Shown: in pieces, positions 5,911 to 6,308 of the stretch
Numbering within the stretch: the stretch's first letter is position 1
Layout: the number at the start of each line of letters is the position of its first letter
Assembly (NCBI GenBank): GCA_036397095.1
Contig: DASWJQ010000035.1
Span: 1 to 6,308 of the forward strand
Direction of reading: 5' to 3'
Source: DASWJQ01 sp036397095
GTDB taxonomy: Bacteria > Chloroflexota > Anaerolineae > Anaerolineales > E44-bin32
Length of the DNA: 6,308 bases
The notes under the pieces: generated by a model
Seen by the model: only the letters and a program-made list of their open reading frames with translations
Told to the model about the DNA's origin: nothing
Database searches by the model: none
Translations under genes and position numbers: made by a program

Positions 5911-5977
5911 CCGCACGGAATTCCCTGATCCGGCTCCGGGTGATCCGGTAGGCGGCGAGACGGGTGGGCCGATCCTT

Positions 5978-6000
5978 GGGGCGATCACAAGAATCGCCCC
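5978..6000 (+). terminator. GC-rich hairpin after the NTF2-like gene
   Basis: GGGGCGAT (5978-5985) and ATCGCCCC (5993-6000) form a perfect 8-bp stem with a 7-base loop, 67 nt past the NTF2-like stop. A second ATCGCCCC copy at 6007-6014 could pair with the same left arm instead. GATCCGG (5942-5948) can also pair with CCGGATC (6003-6009), enclosing the hairpin. No T run follows, so it is a strong structure but an atypical terminator. Confidence 0.45.
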
Positions 6001-6021
6001 TGCCGGATCGCCCCAACGAGC

Positions 6022-6027
6022 TAGAAT
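6022..6027 (+). promoter_or_regulatory. TAGAAT -10-like box just before the GNAT gene
   Basis: TAGAAT matches the -10 consensus at 5 of 6 positions and ends 9 nt before the ATG at 6037. There is no Shine-Dalgarno between them, so transcription would begin at or within a few bases of the start codon, a leaderless or nearly leaderless arrangement. No convincing -35 hexamer lies 17 nt upstream. Confidence 0.35.
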
Positions 6028-6036
6028 CTGAACAGC

Positions 6037-6308
6037 ATGCCCAGAATCGATATCCATCCTTTGACCGTCGACAGCTGGCCGGACTTCGAGACTCTCTTCG
6101 GATCCAGCGGTGCGTATGGGGGCTGCTGGTGCACCTGGTGGCGCCAGACCCGGACTACCTACAGCGAGAACGGCAATGCCGGCAACAAGCAGTTGGCGCA
6201 GTCGTTGGTCGAGGATGGCTGCGTTGTGGGGCTGCTCGGTTACTTCGACGGCGTCCCGGCCGCTTGGGTGTCCATCGCGCCGCGCACCAATTTCCCCAGC
6301 CTCGACAG
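6037..6308 (+). CDS. GNAT family N-acetyltransferase, N-terminal part, runs off right edge
   Basis: The frame opens at the ATG at 6037 and remains open to the window end, giving 90 residues plus two bases. The sequence resembles a GNAT subgroup with the motif GCWCTWW (29-35) after LFGSSGA (20-26), followed by a helix (NKQLAQSLVEDG, 50-61) and two strands joined by a turn: VVGLLGYFDGVPAAWVSIAPRTNF (63-86). In this subgroup the G-Y-x-D-G-x-P-x-x-W-x-S-I-A-P-R stretch is the central strand pair before the acetyl-CoA loop, which would lie beyond the window. Such enzymes transfer an acetyl group from acetyl-CoA to an amine; the substrate cannot be told. The Cys30/Cys32 motif is characteristic, its function unclear. 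The gene follows the hairpin at 5978-6000 and so is probably a separate transcript. Confidence 0.8.
   Translation, partial: MPRIDIHPLTVDSWPDFETLFGSSGAYGGCWCTWWRQTRTTYSENGNAGNKQLAQSLVEDGCVVGLLGYFDGVPAAWVSIAPRTNFPSLD

Overview
This is a GC-rich bacterial window with seven protein genes, two of them cut by the window edges. It most likely comes from the Chloroflexota (Anaerolineae-like), probably an environmental genome. That placement is an inference. It rests on lipoproteins whose lipobox is followed by a long Thr/Pro linker, a planctomycete/chloroflexi-style c-type cytochrome domain, a GEVED domain, a CGNR zinc-finger protein, a GNAT enzyme with a GCWCxWW motif, and starts lacking a Shine-Dalgarno but carrying a -10-like box. 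No marker gene is present to confirm it.

Left part (1-3240, minus strand). A partial lipoprotein gene with one CxxCH haem site runs off the left edge. A 234-base non-coding gap rich in inverted repeats separates it from the largest gene, a superfamily 2 helicase of the MrfA/YprA (DUF1998/MZB) type. Its C-terminal zinc domain is interrupted by a complete HNH nuclease domain, which is the most unusual feature of the window.

Middle (3190-4577). A short divergent promoter region separates the helicase from a plus-strand lipoprotein with a GEVED domain, a Pro/Thr linker and an unrecognised beta-rich C-terminal domain. That gene converges on a minus-strand ABATE/CGNR zinc-finger protein with 16 bases between their stop codons.

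Right part (5190-6308). The CGNR gene is divergent from a two-gene unit: a 73-residue basic helical protein of unknown function and an NTF2/SnoaL-like protein, joined by a TAATG stop-start overlap. The shared 125-base spacer holds back-to-back promoter-like sequences and a 7-bp perfect inverted repeat covering both, so the CGNR protein is a candidate regulator of this locus. A strong GC hairpin follows the NTF2-like gene. The window ends inside a GNAT acetyltransferase gene.

The genes do not form one obvious pathway. The helicase-HNH protein suggests DNA repair or nucleic-acid processing, the two lipoproteins are cell-surface proteins, and the right end looks like a small regulated accessory locus. 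No RNA gene, insertion sequence or CRISPR array was seen.
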